The position numbers and the translations under genes were made by a program. Positions 42,871-55,305 of a DNA stretch of 64,000 bases are shown piece after piece (the stretch's first letter is position 1; each line of letters starts with the position of its first letter). The notes beneath the pieces were generated by a model that did not search any database, was not told where the DNA came from, and saw only the letters and a list, made by a program, of their open reading frames with translations. This DNA is from Hormiphora californensis (taxonomy: Eukaryota > Ctenophora > Tentaculata > Cydippida > Pleurobrachiidae), in assembly GCA_020137815.1 (NCBI GenBank), contig CM035353.1, positions 8,861,454 to 8,925,453 of the forward strand, read 5' to 3'.

Positions 42871-43393
42871 TTTAGCCCACGTTTGCCACCGTACATAAAA
42901 TACAGCCAGTCTTTTTAGGACTCGTGGTTAACCACCCCTAGGTGTTCTGTCATTACTCAGCATCGGACCTATGTGCCTCTTCCCCTATGACATGCAACAA
43001 TCAATAAGGGGAAGATAAGAGGGACATAGTATGTATAGTATATAGAAAATGACTAAGGCGGTTCGTTATGCGTGTTACCGGTAGTTTCAGGAGCATAGCA
43101 AGCAGGAAACGCCAGTTACAAGCGATTCCATGCTTCTACTGTGTGCAGTCGGGTTGGTTTTAGTTGTTGGGACACATTAGGCCGACCAAATTTGCAAGAA
43201 TAGCAGGAAAAATTGTGCGGCGGGTACCTTGAACCGCCTTAGTCATTTTCCAAGGATTTTAGACTACCCCGAACACGCAGCCACGCTTATCTCAGTTTTT
43301 TCCTATCTGCACTTAAGACATTCTGCAAATAGCTGTCTCATTTTTGCTTTAGACATATGAGGGACCTGGTTCCATAATGGTATATGTGCAGAT

Positions 43394-44247
43394 GGGGGGG
43401 GGGGGCGTCACCTTTATTTTTGCCCATAGCCCATAATCCCAGCGAATTTTGGTTTTACCCATATGGGCAAAAACGGGCAAAATGAAAATTTCAGTGTTTT
43501 TTGCCGTTATTTCAACTGTATAGCTTGATTTCAATTCTTTAAAATGAAAAAAAAACAGCCCTGATTTTGATAAAACTCGGTCAGAGTGGTCTAATTAGAA
43601 AATAATTGTTTAGTGGTCAAATCGTAAATTTGGATTCTTTAGGTTTTAGGCTTTTAGTTTTTTAGTTCAGGGTTTCAGAAACTTTAGGTTTTAGGCTTTT
43701 ATTTTTTTAGTTTAGGGTTTTAGAAACGTCCTAGCACAATTTAAATACAAGCATCATACTCAGCGTGAAATCCTGTGTTCTGACAAGAGGTTCGCCCGGT
43801 AGCGCTAAAACAGTGCTCGTTTGGGTTTTTAGGGATAACTCCTGTACCTTACGTCATAGATAGGTTTATAGCCACTGTGATCGAAATAGAATTTCACGCC
43901 AAGTAAGATGCTTATGTTTATTTTGTTCTAGAACCCATGAAAGCCTAAAAACCTAAATAATCCTGAACTTAGGATTTGAGCACTAATTATTTTGACTTCT
44001 AATAAGACACCAAAGACCATTCTGACCGAGTTTTATCAAAATCAGGGCTGTTCACTTTCACTTAAAAGAATTGAAATGAAGCTATATAGTTGAAAAAACG
44101 ACATATAACACTGAAAATGTCATTTTGCCCACGTTTGCCCACGTTTGCCAATTTTTGCCCAAAGTCCCACGATTTTTGAATATTCAGTTTTGCCCATATA
44201 TGGGCAAATATGGGCAAAAGAAAAGGTGACCCCCCCCCCCCCCCCCC
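43394..44247. mobile_element. 854-bp poly-G/C-ended foldback, larger relative of 17235-17692
   Basis: Flanked by GTGCAGAT at 43386-43393 and 44248-44255. Arms: G run, CGTCACCTTT, (N)TGGGCAAA units. The centre includes the CAGCCCTGATTTTGATAAAA arms and a longer loop with TTTAGGTTTTAGGC repeats that the 17 kb copy has lost. Confidence 0.85.
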
Positions 44248-44404
44248 GTGCAGATATACCAAAATGGAGATACATAACAGTAGTATATATTATGCCAAAA
44301 ACTAACAGAAATTAGTTGGCTGGAAAGGTGACTAATTTTGTTGGCAAACTGACACCTTTGCCCTCTACGGGTTTCATCTTTATCTTTCCCTTTCTGATTT
44401 CTCT

Positions 44405-44960
44405 CTCTGTGGGTAGGGTAGCTGAGAGATGGAGTAGGCGAGGGGTAGGGTAGCTGAGAGATGGTGTAGATGAGGGGTAGGGTAGCTTAGAGATGGAGTA
44501 GATGAGGGGTACGGTAGCTGAGAGATCGAGTACATGAGGGGTAGGGTAGCTGAGAGATGGGGTAGATCAAGAGTAGGCTAGCTGAGAGATGGAGTAGATG
44601 CATCTGGTTCCTGAGATATGGCCCCCTAAAGAGTTGGTGTCTCAAACTGCTGAATAGGGGTCACGCGAGGAGAATGGGCATCAGTTTGCGTGTACTGCTC
44701 CGTTTTTCATGGGACTTTTTGTGCTGTTGCACCTCCCCCGCGCCAATACAAGGGACTTTAACAAGGGGGAAGGCAAGAGTCTCAGCTATTGCATGGTATC
44801 CTTAAATTTTGTGCTAAATCTAAAATGACTGAGCAGCATGCTTGTTTATTAACCTTGGCGTGTTTGCTCGTATCGCAAGCACGCTCGCGACTAGCAAACA
44901 CGATATGCAGATCACACCCTGTTATAGAGTCATTTGACTACAAAGTTTGCTGAAAAAACC
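44405..44960. repeat. Satellite units plus dispersed repeat (inverse of 25990-26600)
   Basis: 44410-44610 has about six GAGAGATGGAGTAGATGAGG units; 44610-44940 is the inverse of 26040-26340 with the same hairpin (GTGTTTGCT...AGCAAACACG). Confidence 0.7.
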
Positions 44961-45071
44961 CGAAATTCCTCATCAAATAGCATTTTGCCCTACTGTGCAC
45001 TGGTTTATAAATTGCGTCATAGCAGTGTTATGCTTGTCCCTTTACCGATAACCTTATATCTTTGTTACTAG

Positions 45072-45156
45072 GAACAGATCAAGGTGAAAGGAGGAAGCAC
45101 AGATCATGTTAAGACTGCCATCTCTGCTATCTCAAGCTTAAAAAAGGATATTGCAG
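45072..45156 (+). CDS. Gene 2, coding exon 7
   Basis: An 85-nt exon between acceptor TTACTAG and donor GCAG|GTTAGC. It reads EQIKVKGGSTDHVKTAISAI and ends in phase 1. The frame continues exactly from exon 6 and into exon 8. Confidence 0.6.
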
Positions 45157-45244
45157 GTTAGCTACTCATAATATAAGCACTGATCTGTTATTTTGCAATA
45201 AGATGGAGGAGTCAGCGGGGGAGGGGTCAAGATAAATGGTTCGG

Positions 45245-45455
45245 ACGTATATTAAAAATTGCAGAATTGGCACCAGTGAAAAGTCTTTAAACCATTCCTA
45301 ATATAAGTGGCTATAGCCATCTAGCCAAATACGGTTATGTGCATATTTAATTATCCAATTATTTAATTAACCACATGAGATAGAGACTTAATTCCAGCAC
45401 CTTCCCCCACTAATGCGAGGACGCTACACACTCTAATGCATCGATTTTTGCCTAC
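45245..45455. repeat. Spacer-only copy of the GGCGCC element
   Basis: It matches the spacer at 39930-40350 (CCAGTGAAAAGTCT, ATCCAATTATTTAATTAACC, GAGATAGAGACTTAATT, CCCCCACTAATGCGAGGAC) but has no GGCGCC motif around it. Confidence 0.6.
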
Positions 45456-45845
45456 TCGTCTCTTAAAGGTTGACAAGATACCTAAAACTTTTCGTATATC
45501 GTCTTATTTTGATTTATCATTAATTTTCAGCATTTTTTCAGAATTTTTTGTCGGCTAGAAAGAAATTCGAAATAGGGGGTCTACCGATATTGTCAGCACT
45601 GGTTTTACTGGGCATACTCACTGCGTCAACCTTTAAACTTTAAAGTGAGAGTGGACCGGATCAGAATTGGACAAGTTTATTGTAGGTATTAGAGATTAAC
45701 TTTCTGAGCATTTTGCATTTTTGCCGCTCAAAATCGACCCACCCATCACTGAGATATCTTAGTTATGTTGGGAAAATTCCTGCTGGATCAATCATACTAT
45801 TATTAAAGCAAATAGGGAAATGATGTGTCCCGTTTTTTAACCAAA

Positions 45846-46430
45846 CTAGAGAGCCCAGGAAAAAGAACAAAAAACTCTCACACTCTATTGAGTCCTCTCA
45901 ATCCCGATCTCTGGCTCATGCCTACTTTGCTCCCTACGGCGCCGCTTCGCGGCACCTCCGGTCGCGAGATCATACTCCACCCCCTGTTGACTACCCTCAG
46001 TCCTCACCCCTCTTAATTCTTATCCCTATTGATTCTCCTCGGCCCCTATTGAATCATATCTTCCCCTATTCACTCCATCTCACCCTCAATTCAATCCCCT
46101 AATGCCATAATGAATACTCCCCTCACCCCTCTATCAAAATGTGATCTGAAGCAGTTCAGAACCCCACATTTTCCTTCATTTTTCACCATTTTCGCCATAA
46201 CTCTGTCATTTCTCAACCAATTTCAAAATACCAAGGCTCATTAGAAAGATAATCTCAAGCTCTTTCAAATTAGCTATTATCCCCCAAATTTATAAAACCT
46301 TTACACACGCACGTGCACTCCCCAAGCCCCACCAACCACCCCTAACAACATGCCAACTTTCCACGTGCAAACTCTAAAAACCCCCCCAAAAACCAATTGT
46401 CTTGCAACCATCTCTGCTTTATAATATAGA
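45846..46430 (-). mobile_element. 585-bp Helitron nested in the Helitron above
   Basis: Minus strand: A, then TCTATATTATAAAGCAGAG at 46430, ending GGGCTCTCTAG at 45846, then T. It matches unit A at 20866-21457 throughout, including GGCGCCGCTTCGCGGCACC and the run of TATTGA(C/T)TC repeats. Confidence 0.85.
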
Positions 46431-46618
46431 TATGGCAAATAGTGTTCCTATTTCCTGGAAATTTCTGGAAATGGCCTTTTGCACGTGTTGTCCCTAGAGG
46501 GACCCTGGCAACCTGCCAGCTTGAGCCTTAAACTGCACGTGCATCCTTGATTCATCTCTCTGCCGGTTGTGTGATTGATCGTTTGCTCGATTTGATCTGT
46601 TCACCACGTTTCGTGAAC

Positions 46619-46726
46619 ATGACTACTCAACTTCAACACAATCGCCAGCGAGTTTGGAGGAGCCATATGTCGCAAACTGGTGCTGACCCCTATAGACTAC
46701 GTGATAGAACCCTACAAAAGAGGTGA
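46619..46726 (+). CDS. 35-codon frame in the Helitron, unrecognised
   Basis: MTTQLQHNRQRVWRSHMSQT and 15 more residues, Arg/Gln rich. It may be a remnant N-terminus of the Helitron transposase gene, as at 32831-33103. No motif supports a function. Confidence 0.2.
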   Translation: MTTQLQHNRQRVWRSHMSQTGADPYRLRDRTLQKR

Positions 46727-47760
46727 TAATTATTCAAAAAATGTTGTCAACACACGTAATCAATGGCACTAATAAGAAATGACAGTAATACGTGAAAGTA
46801 TTTTGCAAATGCAAATGTGCTCCTTCATAAAATACTTCAGGACTTGGCAAAAGAGGACCCGTGGTTTTTCTGTCGAAAGAATCCCTGTGGTCAATTTACT
46901 GATTTAAACAATTTTAAATGAAACTACACTATTTGCTTAGTTTACTGTATGACCATTGACCATCCCCGACATTCGCCCGTAGGGCGAGCGGGCTTACTAG
47001 TATATATCAAACAGGATAGAAACAATCCTTGTGTTTTACTAACACATTCTTTAAATTTTTAATATGCTGGCTTGCATTGCCCTGCTTCTGTGCATGGAAA
47101 TGTCAACCTCACTGCTTATATTCAGAATGTGTTAGTAAAACACCACGATTGTTTCTATTCTGCTTTATACATACTGATTAAACAGGAGTTCTCCCAACAT
47201 AACAAAAATATCTCAGTGATGGGTTGGTCGATTTTGAGCGGCAAAAACGCAAAATGCTCAGAAAGCTAATCTCTACTACCTACAACAAATTTGTTCGATT
47301 CTGATTCGGTTCACTCTCACTTTAAGATGGTTTTTGGTATTTCGTGCCAGGCTAGAAATACAGGCGAAAAGGGCGTGGCCCGGAAACCCAACTTCCACAC
47401 ATCGGAGCGTGCGTCATTATTTTTTGGTGATTCTGGGGACCTATCTGAGCACTTTGGCGGTGGAAAACAAAACTTACAAATTGGTTCCCAAATCATCCTA
47501 TTTTGGCATAATTGCCCTATTATATTAACGGATGAGTGGTTCTCAAATGAAGGGGCAAAAATTGGCCCAAATTTTACGCGAATTAATGAAGAAAACGCTA
47601 ATTTCAGGGAATCAAAGTAACCTCAGATAGTTTCCAAGTCATTGGGTGTAGACTGTAGAGCCATTGGGTATTATAGAGCTGGACCCGATGCCGCAAGTGA
47701 CTTTTTTATACCCCAGGACCCCCTCTGGGATTAATCCTCACAAATTTCTTTTTGATACAG

Positions 47761-47924
47761 GCAAAGTACACAAGTCACCTTCGTTGCGGCGTCAAATACA
47801 ACAACACGCCCAGAGGCCAAAGATTGCATCTGCTCATACGGTTGGCGGAAGTAATAAACCAAAGGGCTATAATCAAAACCGATATCATCGACCTGTCATC
47901 ATACCGGTCATTGACTTGTCTCAG
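47761..47924 (+). CDS. Gene 2, coding exon 8
   Basis: Acceptor TTTTTGATACAG and donor CTCAG|GTTTGT. The Gly codon split with exon 7 is completed, then it reads KVHKSPSLRRQIQQHAQRPK and ends PVIIPVIDLSQ in phase 0. It is basic and low complexity. Confidence 0.65.
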
Positions 47925-47981
47925 GTTTGTTCATGATATATGATCGTCCAGAAAAACTGGGGGGCATGCCGCAAAAATCTC

Positions 47982-48050
47982 AGCTACTCTATTTTTTCCC
48001 TGCCCGGGTGGATGCCCGATCGTTTTAGCACGTGTGCTAAAAAGATCATA
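47982..48050 (-). repeat. CTATTTTTTCCCTGCC terminus plus hairpin (copy 2)
   Basis: Same leader as at 1600, followed by the hairpin GATCGTTTTAGCAC/GTGCTAAAAAGATC that also occurs near 4880-4915. Confidence 0.55.
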
Positions 48051-48532
48051 AAGGGTTTAGAAATCTCGGATTTGAAATAGTAACTCGAGCGTGGTCAAAA
48101 TCGCGTGTGTCACGGTAGCAGCCTGACAACCGCGATGCTGACAATTTTGAAAAGTTCGTCCGCAAAGTTATTTCACTACGGATTGTGGTGGCGCGCGCTC
48201 AAAATTTGCCTGCGCGCGGCGCCCTCAATGCAGTGTATGTATATTGTATACACACCTCGCGTGTGTGTTACAGCATAGCGGTGCTATACTATTAGCGATC
48301 GAATGGATTTAACTTCTTTAAACTTAAAGGCGTTGAAAGCTCAGCTCGTTAGTATGGCGACTGAGCCCCGATCGAATTTTGGTCCTATCTATAGTATTAA
48401 ACTGGCAGCATCCTGATCTAAAATAAGCAGAATTTTCAGTATTTTAGTCCGCCAATGTGCTGAAAATTCCTCTCAATCATATCAGATACACATGCAGAGA
48501 GATTCTTATTCTTGCAGTACTGCAGCAGTGTG

Positions 48533-48537
<5 letters not shown>

Positions 48538-48573
<36 letters not shown>

Positions 48574-48590
48574 GAGAGGGGAGGGAGATG
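48538..48590. repeat. (GA)n microsatellite
   Basis: A clean GA run of about 34 bp followed by G-rich purines. Confidence 0.95.
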
Positions 48591-48672
48591 GAGAATATGT
48601 GTTGGTTGGCGCCAGTTGTGCGTAGTGCACCGACAACAGTCTAGAGGGGGAAAGGGGGAGATTAGAGAGATT

Positions 48673-50656
48673 CATCATAGCACTGGCAAGTGCCCCGGGC
48701 CCAAAAGGGGGGTGTGGGGGCGCAGCCCCCACCCTAAACGGGGGTGTGGGGGCAGAGCCCCCACCTTAGAAATACCCTCTAACTCAAAAAATAAAAGAGA
48801 GAGCACACGGAATCATAGCACTGGCAAGTGCCCCGGGCCCAAAAGGGGGGTGTGGGGGCGCAGCCCCCACCTTAAACGGGGGTGTGGGGGCAGAGCCCCC
48901 ACCTTAGAAATACCCTCTAACTCAAAAAATAAAAGAGAGAGCACACGGAACACTTCTACACACAAGCGCGTTAACCTGCCAGTGCTACTATATACCATTG
49001 CAAATTTCGGGGTTTTTGATGCTTTAAAAATGCATGTTCCAGATGAAGTAGAGGGATGAAATTTTGTACTCTAAGGGCCCTCATATAGGAGAAGAGGCAT
49101 ACAAAATTTCAGAATGATCGGATGTAAGGTAAAAATTTGCCAGAGGGGTCCCAAAATGCAAAAATGTAAGGGAGGGGACGGGAGGGGAGGGGAGGAGATT
49201 GAGTGTTCTCCTAAACCAGAAATAGTAGAGACTTGCCGTTTGGAACATTGGTTCCTTGCATTATTTGGCGTGGTATAGGCTATGTGAAAACTTCGAAATC
49301 GCCATAGTTCATTAATTATTCATTAATTATTCATTAATTATTCATTTTAATAACTTAATTGCATTATATCTCCACTTCGGCTCGTCCTAAAACGTTTTCA
49401 TGGGTATATTCCGACTCAAAATAGTCGATTTATGGGGGGTCGTTCCCCGGACAAAAATTCGTATCTCGCACCGTTTAGCCGTTATTTGCATATTTATGCT
49501 CTAATTCATGATTTTATGCATAACCGTTGTAATGTTCACTTCGGCTGACCCTAGAACGTTTTCTTGGGTATATTCCGACTCAAAATAGTCGATTTATGGG
49601 GGGTCGTTCCCCGGACAAAAATTCGTATCTCGCACCGTTTAGCCGTTATTTGCATATTTATGCTCTAATTCATGATTTTATGCATAACCGTTGTAATGTT
49701 CACTTCGGCTGACCCTAGAACGTTTTCTTGGGTATATTCCGACTCAAAATAGTCGATTTATGGGGGGTCGTCCCCCGGACAAAAATTCGTATCTCGCACC
49801 GTTTAGCCGTTATTTGCATATTTATGCTCAAATTTATGCATATTCTTTAAAATTTCCACTTCGGCTGACCCTAGAACGTTTTCTTGGGTATGTTCCGACT
49901 CAAAATAGTCGATTTGTGGGGGGTCGTCCCCCGGACAAAAATTCGTATCTCGCACCGTTTAGCCGTTATTTGCATATTTATGCTCAAATTCATGATTTTA
50001 TGCATACCCTTTAAAATTTCCACTTCGGCTGACCCTAAAACGTTTTCTTGGGTATATTCCGACTCAAAATAGTCTATTTATTACACCAAAAAGAACAGAA
50101 ATTTGCATATTTATGCTCAAATTCATGATTTTATGCATACCCTTTAAAATTTCCACTTCGGCTGACCCTAAAACGTTTTCTTGGGTATATTCCGACTCAA
50201 AATAGTCGATTTATTACACCAAAAAGAACAGAAATTTAGTCCAAAAACCAATTAAATAAATTAGTTTGGATGCCCGGGCCCATTTGGTGTCACGGGGGTA
50301 AAACCTTTAGGCTACTGTCATAAATGATGAATATCGAGAGAGATAAAGAAAAACAAATTGTGATATAAAGAGTGAGATATATCGAGAAAGACGGAGAGAT
50401 AGTAAGAGAAATATAAATAAAAGAGAGAAAAAAAAGAGAAAGAGGGAAATATGGAGGTGGAGAGTGGGAGAAAGAGGAAAAGAGGGAGAAAGAGATAGAG
50501 GGATGGAGAGAAAGAGAAAAGAAAAACGAGAGATGTGTATTGAAAAATAAACGAGATATGCCATTATTTATGACAGTAGCCTAAAGGTTTTACCCCCGTG
50601 ACACCAAATGGGCCCGGGCATCCAAACTAATTTATTTAATTGGTTTTTGGACTAAA
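48673..50656 (+). repeat. Repeat block, copy 1
   Basis: Order: GC-rich 141-bp unit twice (CATAGCACTGGCAAGTGCCC, then GGGGGCGCAGCCCCC and GGGGGCAGAGCCCCC), a unique-looking 350-bp part, (ATTAATTATTC)n at 49312-49345, five units of a 135-165 bp minisatellite (ACTTCGGCTGACCCTA, GCATATTTATGC), and a foldback at 50235-50656. Confidence 0.85.
50235..50656. mobile_element. Foldback with polypurine loop, copy 1
   Basis: TTTAGTCCAAAAACCAATTA to its inverse; the loop between GATGAATATC and CGAGATATGCC is almost all purine on the + strand. SLSL-like frames in it are artefacts. Identical structures at 51759-52181 and 56835-57255. Confidence 0.75.
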
Positions 50657-52181
50657 TACTTCTACACACAAGCGCGTTAACCTGCCAGTGCTACTATATA
50701 CCATTGCAAATTTCGGGGTTTTTGATGCTTTAAAAATGCATGTTCCAGATGAAGTAGAGGGATGAAATTTTGTACTCTGAGGGCCCTCATATAGGAGAAG
50801 AGGCATACAAAATTTCAGAATGATCGGATGTAAGGTAAAAATTTGCCAGAGGGGTCCCAAAATGCAAAAATGTAAGGGAGGGGACGGGAGGGGAGGGGAG
50901 GAGATTGAGTGTTCTCCTAAACCAGAAATAGTAGAGACTTGCCGTTTGGAACATTGGTTCCTTGCATTATTTGGCGTGGTATAGGCTATGTGAAAACTTC
51001 GAAATCGCCATAGTTCATTAATTATTCATTAATTATTCATTAATTATTCATTTTAATAACTTAATTGCGTTATATCTCCACTTTGGCTCGTCCTAAAACG
51101 TTTTCATGGGTATATTCCGACTCAAAATAGTCAATTTATGGGGGGTCGTCCCCCGGACAAAAATTCGTATCTCGCACCGTTTAGCCGTTATTTGCATATT
51201 TATGCTCAAATTCATGATTTTATGCATACCCGTTAAAATGTCCACTTCGGCTGACCCTAGAACGTTTTCTTGGGTATATTCCGACTCAAAATAGTCGATT
51301 TATGGGGGGTCGTCCCCCCGACAAAAATTCGTATCTCCCACCGTTTAGCCGTTATTTGCATATTTATGCTCAAATTTATGCATATTCTTTAAAATTTCCA
51401 CTTCGGCTGACCCTAGAACGTTTTCTTGAGTATATTCAGACTCAAAATAGTCGATTTGTGGGGGGTCGTCCCCCGAACAAAAATTCTTATCTCGCACCGT
51501 TTAGTCGTTATTTGCATATTTATGCTCAAATTCATGATTTTATGCATACCCTTTAAAATTTCCACTTCGGCTGACCCTAAAACGTTTTCTTGGGTATTAT
51601 ATTCCGACTCAAAATAGTCGATTTATGGGGGTCTTCCCCCAGACAAAAGTTCGTAACTCCCACCGTTTAGCCGTTATATGCATATTTATGTAGCATTCAG
51701 ATCCCAAAATAAAATCAGGAAAAAAGTTGTCTCTTTTTTACACCAAAAAGAACAGAAATTTAGTCCAAAAACCAATTAAATAAATTAGTTTGGATGCCCG
51801 GGCCCATTTGGTGTCACGGGGGTAAAACCTTTAGGCTACTGTCATAAATGATGAATATCGAGAGAGATAAAGAAAAACAAATTGTGATATAAAGAGTGAG
51901 ATATATCGAGAAAGACGGAGAAATAGTAAGAGAAATATAAATAAAAGAGAGAAAAAAAAAGAGAAAGAGGGAAATATGGAGGTGGAGAGTGGGAGAAAGA
52001 GGAAAAGAGGGGGAAAGAGATAGAGGGAGGGAGAGAAAGAGAAAAGAAAAACGAGAGATGTGTATTGAAAAATATACGAGATATGCCATTATTTATGACA
52101 GTAGCCTAAAGGTTTTACCCCCGTGACACCAAATGGGCCCGGGCATCCAAACTAATTTATTTAATTGGTTTTTGGACTAAA
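50657..52181 (+). repeat. Repeat block, copy 2 (tandem to copy 1)
   Basis: It starts exactly at ACTTCTACACACAAGCG with no GC-rich unit and repeats the rest of copy 1, including the terminal foldback at 51759-52181. Minisatellite unit number differs. Confidence 0.85.
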
Positions 52182-52189
52182 TACATTAC

Positions 52190-52985
52190 CATTGCAATTG
52201 AATTGGCTCTCTCTCTCTCTCTCTTTTTCAGCGCGACCAGTTCAACCAATCTGCTGAAAATCGTGCTGAAAACTGTTGTCGGTGCATTACACAAAACTGA
52301 AACATTCCCCAGCATATTCTGTCTCTCTGTCACACACAACCAGCACATAATATCCCCAGATATCTCTCTCTCTCACTCTTCAGTCTTTCACATTCACTGC
52401 ACCACCTATATTTTCAGCAGAATTTTCAGCACATAATATGTAGATGAAATTTTTTAATTGTAAAAATCAGCATTCTCGTTAAAAAAAATCAGCATCCTGG
52501 GAGACATTTCTTTCCAATTGGTTGGCAAATTTTGAATTTTCGAACGGGGCGACTGAGGGAACGTGAGAAGTTTCCCATGTATAGCTTAGTGTCACATAAC
52601 ATTGTAATTAGGCGTTGGCGAACGACGATCAGATCACATTGCATGGTATCGTCTGGAGTATTCGTTGGCAGGGAAACACAGCATTATGAAACATAATGCA
52701 ATAATAATTCTTGTTGTCCGATGAGATTTTTAAGATTTTGGGAAGATTTTCTCAATTACGTTTTTGTGGTAAATTGGCACAATTTGGCTGCTAACACTCT
52801 TTCGTCATATTTTTTAGCTTAAAAGCGAATCATAATATTAATTTCGTAACTAAATTAGGTAAATCTCATGTTTTAGCTTCATATTAACTTTTGTATTAAT
52901 AGAACACAGGGAAAATTTCTATTCAGAATTTCGATTGTTGGTTAAAAACACAAGGATAAACCCGGGTTTATTGATTATGTATATT
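52190..52985. other. Intron sequence between repeats
   Basis: A CT tract and TTTTTCAG acceptor-like site at 52209-52230 are followed by about 60 open codons, but no matching donor and no phase fit to gene 2 was found. The dispersed hairpin AGCATTATGAAACATAATGC is at about 52680. Confidence 0.3.
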
Positions 52986-52987
52986 AT

Positions 52988-53103
52988 CGAATTCTGAGCA
53001 AGAATTAAATAGGGAAGAAAATAAAAAATACTGGGTTTGACCTTGAATTGATCCAGGGACCTCCATAGAGACATGCTCGGAGCTATACCACTAAGCTATC
53101 AAA
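52988..53103 (-). repeat. tRNA-derived SINE, copy 3 (head only)
   Basis: The head (53031-53103) and first body bases match copies 1 and 2; the 3' part is missing. Confidence 0.65.
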
Positions 53104-53715
53104 AAATGAATTTTGAGCTACAGAGGTCTGAAAGTTTGGTCAAGTTATTTCTTTGTCTCATAGAGTTTCTGTACCAAATTTTAGCGCTCCGCGATACCTG
53201 AAACTATGGTATAGTTTTGGTTATGGAGTCACCCCTTTTATTGCATACAGGGGTTACAATAACGCCCACCCTAAAATGGCCATTTTCAACATATTCTCAT
53301 GACAAAAAATCAAAAACATTTCTAAAACCTCGCATTTTGTGGATTGTTTTTGATTAGACTATAGCTTAGTTATCACTGAATCCACCTCTAATACCTTAGG
53401 AATGGCATTTTGCACATTCCTGAAACTTTTTGTAGCCAAATTCCGCCATATTCAAAGTTTTCCAAACACAAAAGCAGTGTTAATTGCCAGAAAATCGAAA
53501 AATTCCGGTATGTAATGGTAGCTCAGACAATTTCCTCGGTATGTTCAAAAAAATTAGAACTTTCTGTTTTGTGGTTTGGACGCTGGAATTTTTTTTCCTG
53601 TTGCAAGGGCGTTATTATTACCCCTCCATGAGCAATAATAACAGAGGGGTAATTTCATTACCAAGGTATAGTTGGGGATATTTTTATTGCCTACTACCTA
53701 AACTTAAAGGAAGAG

Positions 53716-54075
53716 TGTACAGGGTCAACTTGGGTTGTGTCGAGTCTCCTTGGTGTGGGAACCCCTGGTTGTGGTTTAGATTTAGGACTGCCCGACTGGG
53801 AATTGACCCACCCAAATCCACTATTCCGGACGCATGTACTGCGTCTCGCTCAAACTTGACTAAATAATTATAGTGCTTACAACGCGACCCTCTGTATGTG
53901 CATATGTACTGTAATTCGTCAGTCAAGTTTGAGCGAGAAGCAGTACGTGTGCCCGGAATAGTGGATTTGGGCAGGTCACGTTCCGCCCAAACTAGTCGAG
54001 ACTCGGGCAGTCCAAAATCTAAACCACACCCAGGGTCCACACACCAAGGAGACTCAACACAACCCAAGTTGACCC
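53716..54075. mobile_element. 360-bp foldback
   Basis: Arms of about 150 bp: GGGTCAACTTGGGTTGTGT, GAGTCTCCTTGGTGTG and AATCCACTATTCCGG, all inverted on the other side. No clear duplication at the ends. Confidence 0.65.
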
Positions 54076-54245
54076 TATCTATCTATCTACGGAGTGCCTG
54101 GGCTTGCCAATGGCAAGCCCTCAGGGGTCTATCGCATAGCGATATCGCCGGCACTATAGGAGAATAGCCCCCCTCCCCCACTATGGGGTCAATTCCGGTC
54201 AGCTCGCGAGATGCCGTGTTTATGGCCCCAGAACGCGCAACAGGG

Positions 54246-55305
54246 GGTCTTTTCTGAACAGGTTTATGAAGATTCTTAGGAACTTTTTGGCCGTTTTAGG
54301 AAGAAAGTTAGAGAGTTAAGAAGATTGTTGTTTCCGAACATGGCACTTAGGAAGATTTTTTTAGCGTTAGGAATTTTCCTAAATTATCTTCCTAAGTCCC
54401 CTATAATTGAATTAAAACTGCATGAGTCCTTGAAATTTTCTTCTTAGTGGCCTAAGAATGTTCTTAGCTCTCTTTTTTTCTTCCTAAGTAGCAAGAAAAG
54501 TTAGGACAGCTCCGGACCTTACTTAAGCCGACTTAGGAAGATTCTTACTCTGTTAGACATATATTTTGGGCCATTTTTAGAGCTAATATCATAAAAATGA
54601 TGAATTCGCTCAAGCATACATGAACATACAACCATTTTATGTTGACGCGATATCCAATAGAGCTATATTTAAATCGGTTGGTAGTCGGTATTTTTTGTAA
54701 TAATTTAAAAAATTGAAAATTATGGGTCTTGCTGTGACTCTAAAGCATCATAGGACGATAAATATATGCAAATGAAAAGGAAGAAATCATAAAATTAACA
54801 TGTTGTACCTCTAATTATAACACCTCTATCATCCAAAAAATGCAATAAATGCAAAATTCCATCTCCTTTAGATTTTTTTCAACTGTTGGAAATGGGTGGG
54901 AACGAGTTGACACCGGAACCATATCCAATTGCATAATACATATGATTAGGCCATGGCCCACGCCCTACATAGATCCAAAATATTGTGTGTACCAGCTAAT
55001 TCACACCTCAATTTAAACCCCATGTTTGCTCGATTGCTATTGGTTATCGCCATTCGAATCTTAGTACCCCATTGGTTGTGTACTGTCACATGACACCAAT
55101 TTGGAGCGTGAGTTTTCTTCCTAAGTATAGGTTCAGAAACAACAAAATCGCTAAGAAGATTGTATATTTCTCCCATCTGTATGTTCGGAAACGTTCTTAG
55201 CAAAACCTTCTTATAAAGAAGAAAGTTAAGAATCTTCCTAAGAAGAAAGTTCAGAAAAGACCCCCAGGGGGTCTTTTCTGAACTTTCTTCTTAGGAAGAT
55301 TCTTA
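54246..55305. mobile_element. 1.06 kb foldback inserted in a dispersed repeat
   Basis: Ends GGGGGTCTTTTCTGAAC (54245) and inverse (55242-55262), followed by another forward copy. Arms share CTTAGGAAGATTCTTA motifs. Comparing with 13540-13681 shows the flanking repeat is one unit without it. Confidence 0.6.

Larger units (their letters stand above)
45792..47000 (+). mobile_element. Helitron inserted between A and T of the foldback
   Basis: Starts TCATACTATTATTAAAGC after A45791 and ends GGGCTTACTAG before T47001, with a CGCCCGTAGGGCG hairpin near the end. The empty sites (GATCAATATTTAT or GATTGATATTTAT) are at 30945 (inverse) and 32440. It carries a second Helitron (45846-46430); its own length is 624 bp. 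Confidence 0.85.
45644..47321. mobile_element. TTAA-type foldback split by a Helitron
   Basis: Same family as 30675-31088. Left part 45644-45791, right part 47001-47321, flanked by TTAA at 45640-45643 and 47322-47325. Without the Helitron it would be 469 bp. Confidence 0.85.

Noticed and set aside
52231-52436. Exon after the CT tract and TTTTTCAG
   Set aside because: No suitable donor and no phase fit between gene 2 exons 8 and 9; the sequence is low complexity.
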